Shown one piece after another: positions 18,101-25,025 of a stretch of 64,000 nt of DNA. Below the pieces are notes generated by a model. The model was not told where the DNA came from, did no database searches, and saw only the letters and a program-made list of their open reading frames with translations. How positions within the stretch are numbered: the first letter of the stretch is position 1; every line of letters starts with the position of its first letter. The stretch comes from Elusimicrobiota bacterium. GTDB lineage: Bacteria; Elusimicrobiota; Elusimicrobia; UBA1565; UBA9628. A program made the translations under genes and the position numbers. The stretch is taken from positions 1 through 64,000 of the forward strand of contig JACRDT010000014.1 in the NCBI GenBank assembly GCA_016212795.1, in the 5' to 3' direction.

Positions 18101-19380
18101 CGGCCTCGCCGGAGGACAACGCGCTCGCCGCGGCCCTGCTCGCCGCTCCCTTGTGGCTGGCGTATTTCGGCCAGAGAACTTTCCACCTGGACGCCTACCC
18201 CTGGACGACCCTCATCACCACGGCGACGCTGCTCCTGACCGGGACCTTCTCACGCTGGGTCCAGGGCGGCTTCGCGCCGGCCTACCTGGAGTGGGACAGG
18301 ACGCCCCCGCGCCTCTTCGACCATACCCTCGCCTGGCTCGGGACGCGGGGCTTTGCGGTCAACGCCGTCTGCCTCTACGCCGGGTTCCTGTCGACGGCCT
18401 CGGTCCAGCTGGCGATGTACGGGCGGCCTTTCGAGCCGCCGGACCTGGCCCTCATCCTGGGGCTCTACGGCGCGTCCATCGCGGCGTGGCGCCAGGAGGG
18501 GCTGCGGCGCCGCGACCTGGCGTCGTACCTGATGCTCGAGCTGTGCCTCCTGTGCTTCCTGGCGGTCGTCCGCCGGCAGCTGATGCTGACGCTCGACTGG
18601 TGGAACCACGAATACGACGTCTGGGCCGGGCTCGGGATTTCCTGGGCGCTGGCGGGCGCCAAGCAGATCAAGCCCGACGCGCCGAGAGAAGAGCGCATCC
18701 CCTTGCTGGGCACGCTGCTGGCCATGCCCGTCGTGGTGCTGGGCTGGGTCCTGGCGCGCGGCATGAGCCCCGACATGGTCCTCCTCGTCGTGGGCGTCTA
18801 CAGCCTGATGTTCGCCTTCATGGCCAAGGACGACCGGCAGTCCCCCTACCACTTCGTGGCCGTCGGGGGCTTCGTCGCGTTCATCCTCGTCGGCTTCTGG
18901 ACGAAGCTCGAGCTGCGCGCGGTCCAGGCCTACGTCATCCCCGTGGGGATGGGGGTCCTGCTGCTCCTCCAGATGTTCCGCGACAGGATCGCCCCGGCCC
19001 TGCGCAACGAGATCCGCGCCGTCACCCTCCTGTCCATGCTGGGCAGCGCCGGCTACTACGCCCTGCTCGACGACCGCTATCCCCTGGCGTTCCACATGAC
19101 GATGCTCGCGCTCTCCGTCTTCGCCATGGCTCTGGGCAGCTTCCTGCGCGTGCGGCTCTACGTGCTCCTGGGGCTGGCGGGCCTCCTGACCGACCTGGCC
19201 TCCATCCTCTACAAGGTCGTCCTGCACCTGGACCGCGGCGCCCGCATCACCCTGATCGGCAGCCAGGTGCTCCTGTTCGGCGCGCTCCTCATCGGCGGCG
19301 CGATCGTCTACAAGACCCACCAGGACAAGCTCAACGAGACCTTCGAGCGCTGGCGCGGGCGATGGGTGACCTGGGAATGA
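12103..19380 (+). CDS. Giant polytopic membrane protein (2425 residues)
   Basis: Function unknown. The first 450 residues or so are soluble and mostly helical; from about 485 (LPFVSDNWTMLAGIGMVVVG) to the end the protein is an almost unbroken series of hydrophobic helices, several dozen in all, many ending in short Arg-rich loops. The arrangement, a cytoplasmic head followed by very many membrane spans, resembles in outline the large DUF2339/DUF2157-type membrane proteins, but I cannot assert membership. Three repeat-derived insertions are present: family B at about residues 178-200, a tandem family A array at about 397-445 and a family A copy at about 1560-1592. The last lies in a loop between helices. 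The stop overlaps the ATG of the downstream kinase gene (ATGA), so the two are probably coupled and may act together, for example as a membrane sensor or transporter with its kinase. Confidence 0.7.
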   Translation: MGEKELTETLCGLLGTGRADNSLILPVLRELNRDKGRSLSTAELLGLLRGRQSPAFSALASHLQSRRRAEALRCHQARKAGRTDLEDFRELLADLPLDIPLGWQTARARFKALKTGLSSLDDHAFIEPWAGKAPLAAKAVAEELRRSAAAASAALDPAALLEALDDPSRPADLRGGLAAPGDSGADVPPRSRLESGRAKLAAEVQERNRLAIRQAEDFLAGKAPAWPACIDEEAAVFLLERSLAGTQDPAAEPMGTAGKAKALDLAAGWPTSRTAPLIRRAADTPEAQERASLLLTLRFGDPLVTDWRGWSAWLSEAAEKDEEARQACAALAKQRPAGLLLLWLHGQPSLLARHRDLAACLVREVGGTVTARDFLERRSQSMKAEEWRLLAGSGTGPAAPGDPRRPSGATPGTAGRETLPAAPGDPRRPSGATPGTAGRGTLPAAPKPAPGSAPSPKESPRPAAATPAEPAPPPAHTLWDEHILPFVSDNWTMLAGIGMVVVGCSILAYCTWDKQWFIRYTILPALLGCFTAGLARLGSWIERRSAAFRGTADLLRGAAVALLPANFMAMALLGRDPQVTHKAWVLPFAAVLYLVVFGRCLRSWCAAVHPSLKSLLGDTLLLLNGLVLLGPLLQLLAPSVDGLRLALGAGFHAGFIIIVWSVFRFVRNEVPGVLAEGERVPWFFGVAAATTFIQVFLWVHGLMRLMPRAHTYACMVIATGGLVLLSEQGTRRKPGEGPAYGKESFIGYAFILLGLLMGAAQPGVRLASLELAGAVWLAQAVWRRDTLHAWIGLTLMALGGGSIATWGSFPGPWIPALGFGLACAAGAAGPPAMRWWDGLGGVAAKMQASILAVTAVLAVLTQLHYQSPPLKTGGLLLATAALLAWRARQDDDLICLHSTMAVLAVCLPYLGFADLSGRTLHGNNLVLGLSILSLLWIGLTSVKRTPLLLQARSTVLIIYGALAVSAMFLRVFLEAGRPGDETGLAPLLSVAGPLMMAASLAVAAFHSRSLLPAVMGAVAVVILLPELKLAVLQRCPFISWGSGLLSGVCALAMALACFPLARSPRLKDLGQGDLFAGRVPFPWQRRDHTLFTWPLLASAVLLSLKVDTWNLLRNLVLGGVHLKTAAAFILAGCAWTLVAVFQRQEPRAKTAASLGWISASAGVLFIYDTLFDGPLRHHVLLWGIFMNGLYLSYRHGLEPRHPWAADLLADPARSVLRNASVVVSMGVIWALLMGESVGDLWPLLLFSFAQLSWFGLTDGEAGFGTLLFVQAWAAVAAWAVPGTESLLVRLSWAAATTPSLLFLLAIQAGYILLEASPSRHAMLRPLVAPAFSLASLAALAAGAAGVHDAVFLGRLGQPQQWLLAAVVAVTARAQRSGPLALLAVLLGYAALAAGSLAPLAGWEPRLESLVSPWRLGALSLAMAALAVWGERASRRWPRLTEGRLSQGFLATPVLPWIQGAAMLLAWFAVIRHAAEPALRNAVPQLAAPYLAAASMAVFGVSRAEAMALAVFSLFLSVGNVHAVRAFLGETLRGRGLMENHLLCLGLVVTAFQFSLARSLVRRETPDALRAPPPARPEEEPCRPRQEAPDAQTFINRACLCLAGLVLALLGATYFVHPDVEMMSDTRFVLSGLMAYAAGRYFHRASRSPDAGERPYTRVWEGLYHFGVVTAIWCAALMVPWLRNPDAAFPALGLPVLYFYLRCQLGPRMDPTIVRYRDTTATLCFFMLVLYAFRGAFQVVMFPEAPVGLGHYHVNAPFVMALAFVMLHLHGMGGNFWLAFYGGLAMMAGSYFALSAIPGLTPFEHPIPAAWCAVGIGHFWMLFSSQPSPLRTFVQRMAAIDGPLWFTLRNWWGIFLLAATQACVFWGIADHRFHGHMVAPLLLGGTTLLIHQGLIRESVPILGLAGLEAMAMLHADFFVTSFLPKEAVLWALLAIWAAVLLACQASRREADFKAAAPIGLGLGCAVMIHVLYHRPWSPAGLLGLAAAAALAAVTPRESRRPASPEDNALAAALLAAPLWLAYFGQRTFHLDAYPWTTLITTATLLLTGTFSRWVQGGFAPAYLEWDRTPPRLFDHTLAWLGTRGFAVNAVCLYAGFLSTASVQLAMYGRPFEPPDLALILGLYGASIAAWRQEGLRRRDLASYLMLELCLLCFLAVVRRQLMLTLDWWNHEYDVWAGLGISWALAGAKQIKPDAPREERIPLLGTLLAMPVVVLGWVLARGMSPDMVLLVVGVYSLMFAFMAKDDRQSPYHFVAVGGFVAFILVGFWTKLELRAVQAYVIPVGMGVLLLLQMFRDRIAPALRNEIRAVTLLSMLGSAGYYALLDDRYPLAFHMTMLALSVFAMALGSFLRVRLYVLLGLAGLLTDLASILYKVVLHLDRGARITLIGSQVLLFGALLIGGAIVYKTHQDKLNETFERWRGRWVTWE
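12636..12700 (+). repeat. Family B repeat copy 3, opposite orientation relative to its gene
   Basis: GCGCCCGGCGATTCTGGCGC and GTGCCGCCTCGATCAAGACT match 3968-4040 with few changes. Its host gene is on the plus strand while the other two hosts are on the minus strand, so this copy is read in antisense and still stays open (APGDSGADVPPRSRLESG). Confidence 0.65.
13291..13435 (+). repeat. Family A repeat, two tandem 69-bp units, in the membrane-protein gene
   Basis: Two nearly identical 69-base units plus the start of a third. Each encodes 23 residues (APGDPRRPSGATPGTAGRGT type). This is a different reading frame from the copies at 7422 and 16782, so the element is open in at least two frames of its sense strand. 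The array lies in the linker before the first membrane helix. Confidence 0.8.
16782..16878 (+). repeat. Family A repeat copy in a loop of the giant membrane protein
   Basis: One full unit (RRETPDALRAPPPARPEEEP frame) followed by the first bases of a second (GGAGGCCCCAGACGCC). It extends a loop between two predicted membrane helices. Confidence 0.7.
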
Positions 19381-21638
19381 AGGACACCGGCCGCGCCGGG
19401 AGGCCCCAGACGCCCTTCGGGCGCCACCCCCGGCACGGCCGGAAGATGAACCTTGCCGTCCGACGGATGCTCCTCGCGGCGGCCTTCCTGTTCCCCCCCG
19501 GCCTCCACGCCCAGGAGGAGCCCCTCGGCGTCGTGGTCTCGCAGGCAGTGACCGCCCCGGGCCGCATCGACGCCCGCCGGGCCTCGCGGGGCCTGGGCGA
19601 AGGCGGCGTCCTCGACATCCTCGCGATCGCGACGTTCGCCGCCGCGCTCATCCTGTCCGCCAGGTTCTTCACGGGGGCGGGAAAGCCGCCCCCCATTCCC
19701 GGCCAGCCCGACGCCCGCGGCGCGCCGTTGGGCCGGAGGGGCCGGCGCGACGCGAAGGGCTTCGGGGAACAGGACTATCTGGCGGGGGTGGCCGACGCGG
19801 GCAAGCGCGGCGAGATCGCCGCCTCCTGCCATCGCTCCGGCAAGGCCGGCGAGTTCATCGCCAGGAACCCCGAGCGCTCCCCCGAGTTCTACGACGCCTA
19901 CGCCCGGGCCTTCCTGATGCTCGGCGACGCGGACACGGCGCGCAGGCTGCTCGAGCTCAAGAAGCCCTCGGATTCCAGGGACGCCGAGCTCTGCTCCGCG
20001 CTGGCCAAGGCCCACGGCGGACGCCGTCCTTCCAAACTCCCCGCGGTCCAGGCGTACGTCGACAACCTGGCCCTGGCGGTCGAGCTGTCCAGCCACTCGT
20101 TCCACCACGAGGCGGTCTCGCTGCTCAGCGACGAGCTCCTGGCCGCCGCGGCCGTGGACAGCTACGAGACCGTCCAGGTCGTGAGCGTCCTTCGGGCGGC
20201 CGGCAGGCTCGACGAGCTCCTCAAGCCCCGCCGGGGCAGGGGCGGCGCGTTCCACCGGGCCTACGCGGCCGCCTTGCGGTCGCTCAAGGACCCGGGCGCC
20301 GCCCTGGCCCTCCTGGAGGCCCGGCCCCTGGAGCCCGAGGACTGCGCACTGTACGTGGAGTGCCGCAAGGAGTCCGGGAGCGCCGACCGGCTCGCCGACG
20401 CCCGGGTCCCCGAGGGCAGCAAGGCCGATTTCGCCCAGGCGCTCATCGACGCCGGGCAGGACAGGGCCGCGCTCAAGGTGCTGACGGAAGGCCGGCAGGC
20501 CGGCCTGGGCAGGCGGGACTACGCCCTCGCGCTGCGCGCCTGCCAGAGGCTCGGCGAGTTCGCGGCCGCGACGAGGATCTTCGACGAACTCCAGGACTCG
20601 ATGGCGCTCATGGAGGCGCCGGAGCTCTACTACCTCCACGCCCTCCTCTGCGAGAAAGCCGGCCGCCTGCAGCCGGCCCGGGAGATCTACGAAAAGCTCG
20701 CCAAGCGCATCAGCGACTACAAGGACGTGGCCGCCCGCCTCAGGAACCTGGACTCCGTCTCCGAGCGCGACATCACCCGCCTGACCGCCGCCCTCGCAGA
20801 GCCCTCGGCCGCGCCGGCCACGGGCCGGCCCGCGCCGCAGGTCGTCGCGGGGCAGTTCGAGTTGCGAGAGCCCCTGGGCGTGGGCGGGATGGGCATGGTC
20901 TTCAAGGGCTGGGACCGGTCCCTCTCCCGGCCCGTCGCCGTCAAGCAGATGCGCGAGACCATCGCCCGGGACGCTGGGGCGCGCGAGCAGTTCCTCAGGG
21001 AGGCGCGCCTCGTGGCCGCCCTCAACCACCCCTACATCGTGTCCATCCACGCCATCGCCACGGAGGGGGCGGACATCTTCCTGGTCTTCGAGTTCGTCGA
21101 CGGGGAGAACCTCCAGCAGATCGTGGCCAGCCGGGGCCGGATCGCCCCGAGGAACTGCGTGAACATCCTGCACCATGTCTGCGACGCCCTGGCCTACGCC
21201 CACCAGAACGGCGTCATCCACCGGGACCTCAAGCCGGCCAACATCATGCACGACAACAAGAGCGGCCACGTGAAGGTCATGGACTTCGGCATCGCCGCCC
21301 CGGCGGCCGATGGCGGCCGCCCGCCCTACTGCGGGACGCCGGCCTACATGGCGCCGGAGCAGCACGCGGGCGCGGCCTGCCCCCAGTCCGACGTCTTCTC
21401 CCTGGGCGCCACGCTCTACGAGATGCTGACCGGCGAGCTCCCCTTCAAGGGCGGTCGCGACGACATCCAGCGGCGCAAGGAGGCGATGGACTACGCCCCG
21501 CCATCGGCCGTAGCGCCCGGGCTCCCCGAGGCGTGGGACAAGGTCGTGGCCAAGTGCCTCGCCCCGGACAAGCGCCACCGCTACGAATCCGTGAAATCCT
21601 TCATGCGGGCGGCGGCCCAGGCGCCCGACCATGCTTAG
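19377..21638 (+). CDS. Membrane-anchored Ser/Thr protein kinase with N-terminal helical repeats
   Basis: A Hanks-type kinase. From the ATG at 19377, which overlaps the previous stop as ATGA, the protein has 753 residues. Later starts at 19446 or 19467 would begin directly at the signal-like segment (MLLAAAFLFPPGLHA). A second hydrophobic helix follows (LDILAIATFAAALILSARFF, about residues 79-99), then a region of TPR-like helical pairs to about 480. The kinase domain (about 490-750) is complete: glycine loop LGVGGMGMVF, lysine in AVKQM, HRDLKPANIM, DFG and APE. The kinase should face the cytoplasm. The first 25 codons coincide with a family A repeat. The coupled upstream giant membrane protein and the downstream exported TPR protein suggest a shared signalling or envelope-assembly unit; substrates are unknown. 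Confidence 0.85.
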   Translation: MKDTGRAGRPQTPFGRHPRHGRKMNLAVRRMLLAAAFLFPPGLHAQEEPLGVVVSQAVTAPGRIDARRASRGLGEGGVLDILAIATFAAALILSARFFTGAGKPPPIPGQPDARGAPLGRRGRRDAKGFGEQDYLAGVADAGKRGEIAASCHRSGKAGEFIARNPERSPEFYDAYARAFLMLGDADTARRLLELKKPSDSRDAELCSALAKAHGGRRPSKLPAVQAYVDNLALAVELSSHSFHHEAVSLLSDELLAAAAVDSYETVQVVSVLRAAGRLDELLKPRRGRGGAFHRAYAAALRSLKDPGAALALLEARPLEPEDCALYVECRKESGSADRLADARVPEGSKADFAQALIDAGQDRAALKVLTEGRQAGLGRRDYALALRACQRLGEFAAATRIFDELQDSMALMEAPELYYLHALLCEKAGRLQPAREIYEKLAKRISDYKDVAARLRNLDSVSERDITRLTAALAEPSAAPATGRPAPQVVAGQFELREPLGVGGMGMVFKGWDRSLSRPVAVKQMRETIARDAGAREQFLREARLVAALNHPYIVSIHAIATEGADIFLVFEFVDGENLQQIVASRGRIAPRNCVNILHHVCDALAYAHQNGVIHRDLKPANIMHDNKSGHVKVMDFGIAAPAADGGRPPYCGTPAYMAPEQHAGAACPQSDVFSLGATLYEMLTGELPFKGGRDDIQRRKEAMDYAPPSAVAPGLPEAWDKVVAKCLAPDKRHRYESVKSFMRAAAQAPDHA
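19387..19458 (+). repeat. Family A repeat copy at the 5' end of the kinase gene
   Basis: A complete element spanning the gene junction. Where other copies read AAGAGGAACC, this one reads AAGATGAACC, creating an in-frame ATG at 19446. The element therefore either extends the kinase N-terminus or supplies its start codon. Confidence 0.7.
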
Positions 21639-22578
21639 CGCGCTGCTGGCCGCGCTCTTCGTCGCGGCGACCCGCGCCGAGGCCGCGCCCCGCGTCAGCG
21701 ACGCGAGGTTCCGCCAGGAGCCCGACGGGCTGGTGCACATCGCCTACACGCTCGACGACCCCGGCGACTCCTGCTGCGAAATCGGCCTCTGGCTGTCGCA
21801 GGACGGGGGCAAGACCTTCGCGCTCTCGCCCAGGACGCTCAAGGGGGACGTGGGCCGGGTCACGGCCGGCGGCGAGAAGCACGCGGTGTGGGACGCCAGC
21901 GCCGACTACCCGGCCCTCTCGGGCAAGGACTTCGTCTTCCTCATCCAGGCGAGGAACTTCGACTTCTCCTACGCCTCGATGCCGGAGGGAGGCCCCATCG
22001 GGAGCGATCCCCACCGGCCGTCCACCCAGCCGTCGCGCGCCGACCAGGCGCGCCAACTCGCCGCCGCGCAATCCCAACGCGCCTCCCAGGTACACTACCT
22101 CTCCGGCGTCGTCTATTTCCAGAAGGGCGAATACGAGAGGGCCCGCGACGAGTGGTCGCTGTCCCTCGGGCTCGACCCCTCCAATACGGACGCCCGGGCG
22201 GGGCTGGAAAAGCTCGAGAAGCTCTTCGGCAAGAGGCCGGACCGGCCGGCCTCCAGGCGCGACTTGCTCAAGCCCCTATGGCCGAGCCGTCCCGGCGACG
22301 ACTCTCCCGAGGGGCGCGATGCCCCCCTAGCGGGCTCCGCGCGGGACGCTCGAAGCCCGGAGTCCCCGCTGCCTCCCGCCGGCATCGACCCAACCGCCGT
22401 GTCGGAAGACGCCCGGCGGTCGTCCCAGCAGCACTATCTCTCCGGCGTGATCTACTTCCAGAAAGGCGACTACAAGAAAGCCCGGGACGAATGGACCCTG
22501 TCGACCGCGCTCGACCCGAACAACCCCGACTCCCGCAACGGGCTCAAGCGGCTCGATGAGCTCTACAAGGAACGCTAG
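21631..22578 (+). CDS. Exported protein with beta-rich domain and two duplicated TPR units
   Basis: A 315-residue protein with a signal peptide (MLSALLAALFVAATRAEA). Residues about 20-125 look like a beta-sandwich domain. Two TPR-like units of about 50 residues then follow (HYLSGVVYFQKGEYERARDE near 155 and HYLSGVIYFQKGDYKKARDE near 268). They are close duplicates, separated by a linker holding a family C repeat (SPEGRDAPLAGSARDARSPE, about residues 228-248). The ATG overlaps the kinase stop by eight bases, so the genes are co-translated. I infer a periplasmic or surface scaffold working with the kinase system; no enzyme motif is visible. The duplication splits exactly around the repeat element. 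Confidence 0.7.
   Translation: MLSALLAALFVAATRAEAAPRVSDARFRQEPDGLVHIAYTLDDPGDSCCEIGLWLSQDGGKTFALSPRTLKGDVGRVTAGGEKHAVWDASADYPALSGKDFVFLIQARNFDFSYASMPEGGPIGSDPHRPSTQPSRADQARQLAAAQSQRASQVHYLSGVVYFQKGEYERARDEWSLSLGLDPSNTDARAGLEKLEKLFGKRPDRPASRRDLLKPLWPSRPGDDSPEGRDAPLAGSARDARSPESPLPPAGIDPTAVSEDARRSSQQHYLSGVIYFQKGDYKKARDEWTLSTALDPNNPDSRNGLKRLDELYKER
22300..22370 (+). repeat. Family C repeat copy between two TPR units
   Basis: Matches the hairpin part of the copy at 6310-6365 (GAGGGGCGCG, then AGCGGGCTCCG.GCGGG.CGC) at roughly four bases in five. It lies in frame between duplicated TPR units. Confidence 0.55.
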
Positions 22579-22602
22579 GGGCCAAAGGTCCCGGTCGCTC
22601 CT

Positions 22603-22616
22603 GGGCCCATGGGCCC
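22603..22616. repeat. Perfect 14-bp palindrome GGGCCCATGGGCCC
   Basis: It lies 25 bases after the stop of the TPR gene and before the promoter-like TACACT at 22640. It may be an mRNA-end hairpin or a protein-binding site; there is no T-tract. Confidence 0.3.
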
Positions 22617-22699
22617 TGGCCCTCATAGGACGGCTGACCTACACTCTGGCTGCCGAGGCCTCCGCTGGGGCCGCGGGAAGCAGGACCGGAGGTGTGACG

Positions 22700-23599
22700 A
22701 TGCGACTCGCCCGTTTTGCCGCTGCCGTGTCTTTCGGCCTTCTTTCCGCCGCAGCGCCGTGCCGCGCCGAGGGACCCGTCCGGCCGGGCGATCCGCTCTT
22801 CGACGGCTCAGCCGGGGCCTCGATCGATGCCGCCATGTTCCAGGCCCTCCGGGAAGCCCCGAGGCCCGCGGCCCACCGCGCCCCGGCGCGGCCCAAGGCC
22901 TCCGCCGACCTCTACTACTTCACCCCCGAGGAAGCCGCCGAGGCGGCGAAGCTCCCCTCGTTCCAGCCCAAGTCTCGCGGCTACACCTTCGACAGCGACG
23001 TCCCTCCCGCCATCCAGGCCCAGGTCCGCGACGACCTCGCCTTCATCAAGGGCATCCAGGGGACCAAGGCCACGCCGCTCCACCAGAAGATCTACGGCAA
23101 GGTCGACGGCGCGGCCTACACCCAATTCTTCGAGTCCCGGGTCACCGGCATCGGCATGAGCGGGTGCGGCAACGGCAACGCCGTCGCCTGCGTCATGCCC
23201 CTCATGGGCCCGTCGAAGATGTGGCTCACGCAGAACTACATCAAGTTCAGCCACCCCCAGATCTCCCGGATGATGGTCGTGTTCCACGAGGCCCGCCACA
23301 CCGAGGCCCGCCACCTGTTCTGGGGGCACGCCACCTGCCCGGACCCCTTCAAGGACGCCGACGGCAACGACATGAAGAGCATCTGGACCGGCGCTTTGCT
23401 GGCCGGCGAGCCCGCCTGCGACAAGACCCCGCTCGGCTCGTACGGCTCGTCGACCATCATGCTCAAGAACATCCAGAAATCCTGCGCCAACTGCACCGAG
23501 AAGGTCAGGATGGACGCCGGCCTCTACGGCAACGACCAGCTCGACCGCATCACCGACGCGGACGCCCGCCGGGAGATGGAAGCCGACTTCGGCAGATGA
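22700..23599 (+). CDS. Exported HExxH protein, putative zinc metallopeptidase
   Basis: A 299-residue protein. The ATG at 22700 has a strong GGAGG ribosome-binding site and is followed by a signal peptide (MRLARFAAAVSFGLLSAAAPCRAEG). H196-E197-A-R-H200 is a zincin-type HExxH motif inside a helix-like segment (MMVVFHEARHTEARHLFWGH). A second glutamate (E202) and H205 follow at once, so HEARH and TEARH form an internal echo. Several cysteines downstream (ATCPDPF, EPACDKT, KSCANCTEK) could form disulfides in the periplasm. I do not recognise a family. Export, HExxH and paired cysteines favour a secreted or periplasmic peptidase; the third zinc ligand is not clear. The next gene starts within its stop codon (ATGA), so they are coupled. 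Confidence 0.6.
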   Translation: MRLARFAAAVSFGLLSAAAPCRAEGPVRPGDPLFDGSAGASIDAAMFQALREAPRPAAHRAPARPKASADLYYFTPEEAAEAAKLPSFQPKSRGYTFDSDVPPAIQAQVRDDLAFIKGIQGTKATPLHQKIYGKVDGAAYTQFFESRVTGIGMSGCGNGNAVACVMPLMGPSKMWLTQNYIKFSHPQISRMMVVFHEARHTEARHLFWGHATCPDPFKDADGNDMKSIWTGALLAGEPACDKTPLGSYGSSTIMLKNIQKSCANCTEKVRMDAGLYGNDQLDRITDADARREMEADFGR

Positions 23600-24192
23600 A
23601 GCGCGGCGTCCTGGCCGCGGCCGTGGTCGTCCTTTGCGCGCTCGCGGGCCTGGGCTGGCGGGCGGCGAGGACCCATCCTGGCGTCCCGCCGCCCGCCGCC
23701 GTTTCGGGACCCCGGCTCAAGCTCGAGACACTCGAGGATATCCTCCGCTCCCGCAACGACAACGACCCCAGGCTCGACCGGGACTTCAACGACCTCTCGC
23801 CCGAGGCCAAGCGGCTCTTTCGGCGCAAGTACGCCGAGCTCCCGCCGGAGAGCCGCAACGACCGCGGCACCATCGTCTATCTGCTCGGCAAGAACCTCGA
23901 CGACGCCGAGGACTGGCGCTTCCTGCGCGACGTTGCCGGCGAGCCTCCATGCCTGAACCTCGCCGGCTGCTCGACAGAACCCGCGCCCGGCCTCGCCAAG
24001 GCCTTCGGCGAGGACGTCACGCTCGCCTACCCGTCCCTCGTCGCGCTCAAGCAGGCCCAGCGGGTCCTCGAAGGCCCCCCCACCCCGGAGCGGCGCGCCG
24101 AGGCGCTGGCCGTCGTCGCGGCCGGGAAAGGCTCCCGGATGCGCGCGGTCGCCGACCTGGCGGCCGGGCTAGAGCGCCGGTTCTCGCCCTAA
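23596..24192 (+). CDS. Small membrane-anchored or exported protein, unknown
   Basis: A 198-residue protein beginning with a typical signal or anchor (MKRGVLAAAVVVLCALAGLG). The rest is charged and helical with an EAKRLFRRKYAELPPESRND stretch near 65 and one PCLNLAGC cysteine pair near 118-123. No family recognised. Its ATG overlaps the stop of the HExxH protein by four bases, so it is probably a partner, for example an inhibitor, chaperone or substrate; this is inference from coupling alone. Its stop overlaps the end of the convergent glycosyltransferase gene, leaving no room for a terminator between them. Confidence 0.6.
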   Translation: MKRGVLAAAVVVLCALAGLGWRAARTHPGVPPPAAVSGPRLKLETLEDILRSRNDNDPRLDRDFNDLSPEAKRLFRRKYAELPPESRNDRGTIVYLLGKNLDDAEDWRFLRDVAGEPPCLNLAGCSTEPAPGLAKAFGEDVTLAYPSLVALKQAQRVLEGPPTPERRAEALAVVAAGKGSRMRAVADLAAGLERRFSP

Positions 24193-25025
24193 TCGGGGCC
24201 CAGAGGAGCAACGGGCGGGTCGCCCAGGCGCATGCGGACCATGCGGACGGCGGCGTTGGCCGAGGTCTTCAGGCGCACCCACGGGTTGGCCGCGAGCTTG
24301 GATTTCCCCCAAGCCCTGGCGAGGTAGTCCACCTCGAACTCCACGATCGCGATCCCGAGGCGGCGGCAGCAATGGAGGATGAAGAGGTCGAACGTGAAGT
24401 CCTTGGTGCCGGCCAGGAGGGCCGGGATGAGGGAGCGGTCGAAAACCTTGGGCTGGGCGTTGACGTCCGACGGCGCCTGGCCGGGACGCTCCGAGTCGCC
24501 GGCGCGCACGCCCAGGATGGCGGCGGCGAGACGGTTGTAACCCCACGTCACACAGCGGTCGAGCGGCGGTCGGCCGAGCCTGCGCCCCTTGACGAGGCAG
24601 GGACCCTTGCGCTGCTCCCGCTCGTAGAGGTCCATGGCCTTGACCAGGTCCTCGGGCGGGCACTGGAGGTCCGCGTGGGTGACGGCCACGGTCCGGGCCG
24701 CGGCCGCCTTGAGGCCTTCCTGGATGCCGTGGCCGTAGCCGATGTTCTTCTCGACCCTGACGGTCTTGACGAACGAGAAGCCGGGCGCGGTCGAGGCCGG
24801 AGGACGAGCGTCCGGGGCGCTCTCAGGAAAGACGTTGGCGTCCCCGGGCGCCGCGAGCGCGGCGGCCAGGGCCGCCGGCGTGCCGTCGGTGGAGCCGTTG
24901 TCCACCAGCACGAGCTCGAAGTCGAGCCTGCTCCTCAGCGAGCGGAACCTCTCCAGCAGCGCCGGGATGTTGCCCGCCTCGTTGTAGCAGGGGATCACGA
25001 CCGACACGACGGGCGTCCCGGGCAT
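24189..25025 (-). CDS. Family 2 glycosyltransferase
   Basis: A 278-residue GT-A enzyme. It starts MPGTPVVSVVIPCYNEAGNI, the standard GT2 N-terminus. It has VDNGSTDGTP near residue 42 and, in place of the usual DxD context, THADLQCPPEDL near 120. The layout is closest to dolichyl- or polyprenyl-phosphate sugar transferases. It has no obvious membrane anchor; the C-terminal WVRLKTSANAAVRMVRMR is amphipathic and basic. A family C repeat is inserted at about residues 64-83, between the nucleotide-binding half and the acceptor half. The start overlaps the stop of the upstream fusion gene (TGATG). I infer it makes the lipid-linked sugar used by the GT-C enzyme next to it. Confidence 0.75.
   Translation of the reverse strand: MPGTPVVSVVIPCYNEAGNIPALLERFRSLRSRLDFELVLVDNGSTDGTPAALAAALAAPGDANVFPESAPDARPPASTAPGFSFVKTVRVEKNIGYGHGIQEGLKAAAARTVAVTHADLQCPPEDLVKAMDLYEREQRKGPCLVKGRRLGRPPLDRCVTWGYNRLAAAILGVRAGDSERPGQAPSDVNAQPKVFDRSLIPALLAGTKDFTFDLFILHCCRRLGIAIVEFEVDYLARAWGKSKLAANPWVRLKTSANAAVRMVRMRLGDPPVAPLGPD
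24783..24843 (-). repeat. Family C repeat copy in the GT2 gene
   Basis: GGGCGCGGTCGAGGCCGGAG then ACGAGCGTCC, matching 6228-6275. It is read as SAPDARPPASTAPG in the glycosyltransferase, in the same orientation relative to its gene as in the activase. Confidence 0.65.
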
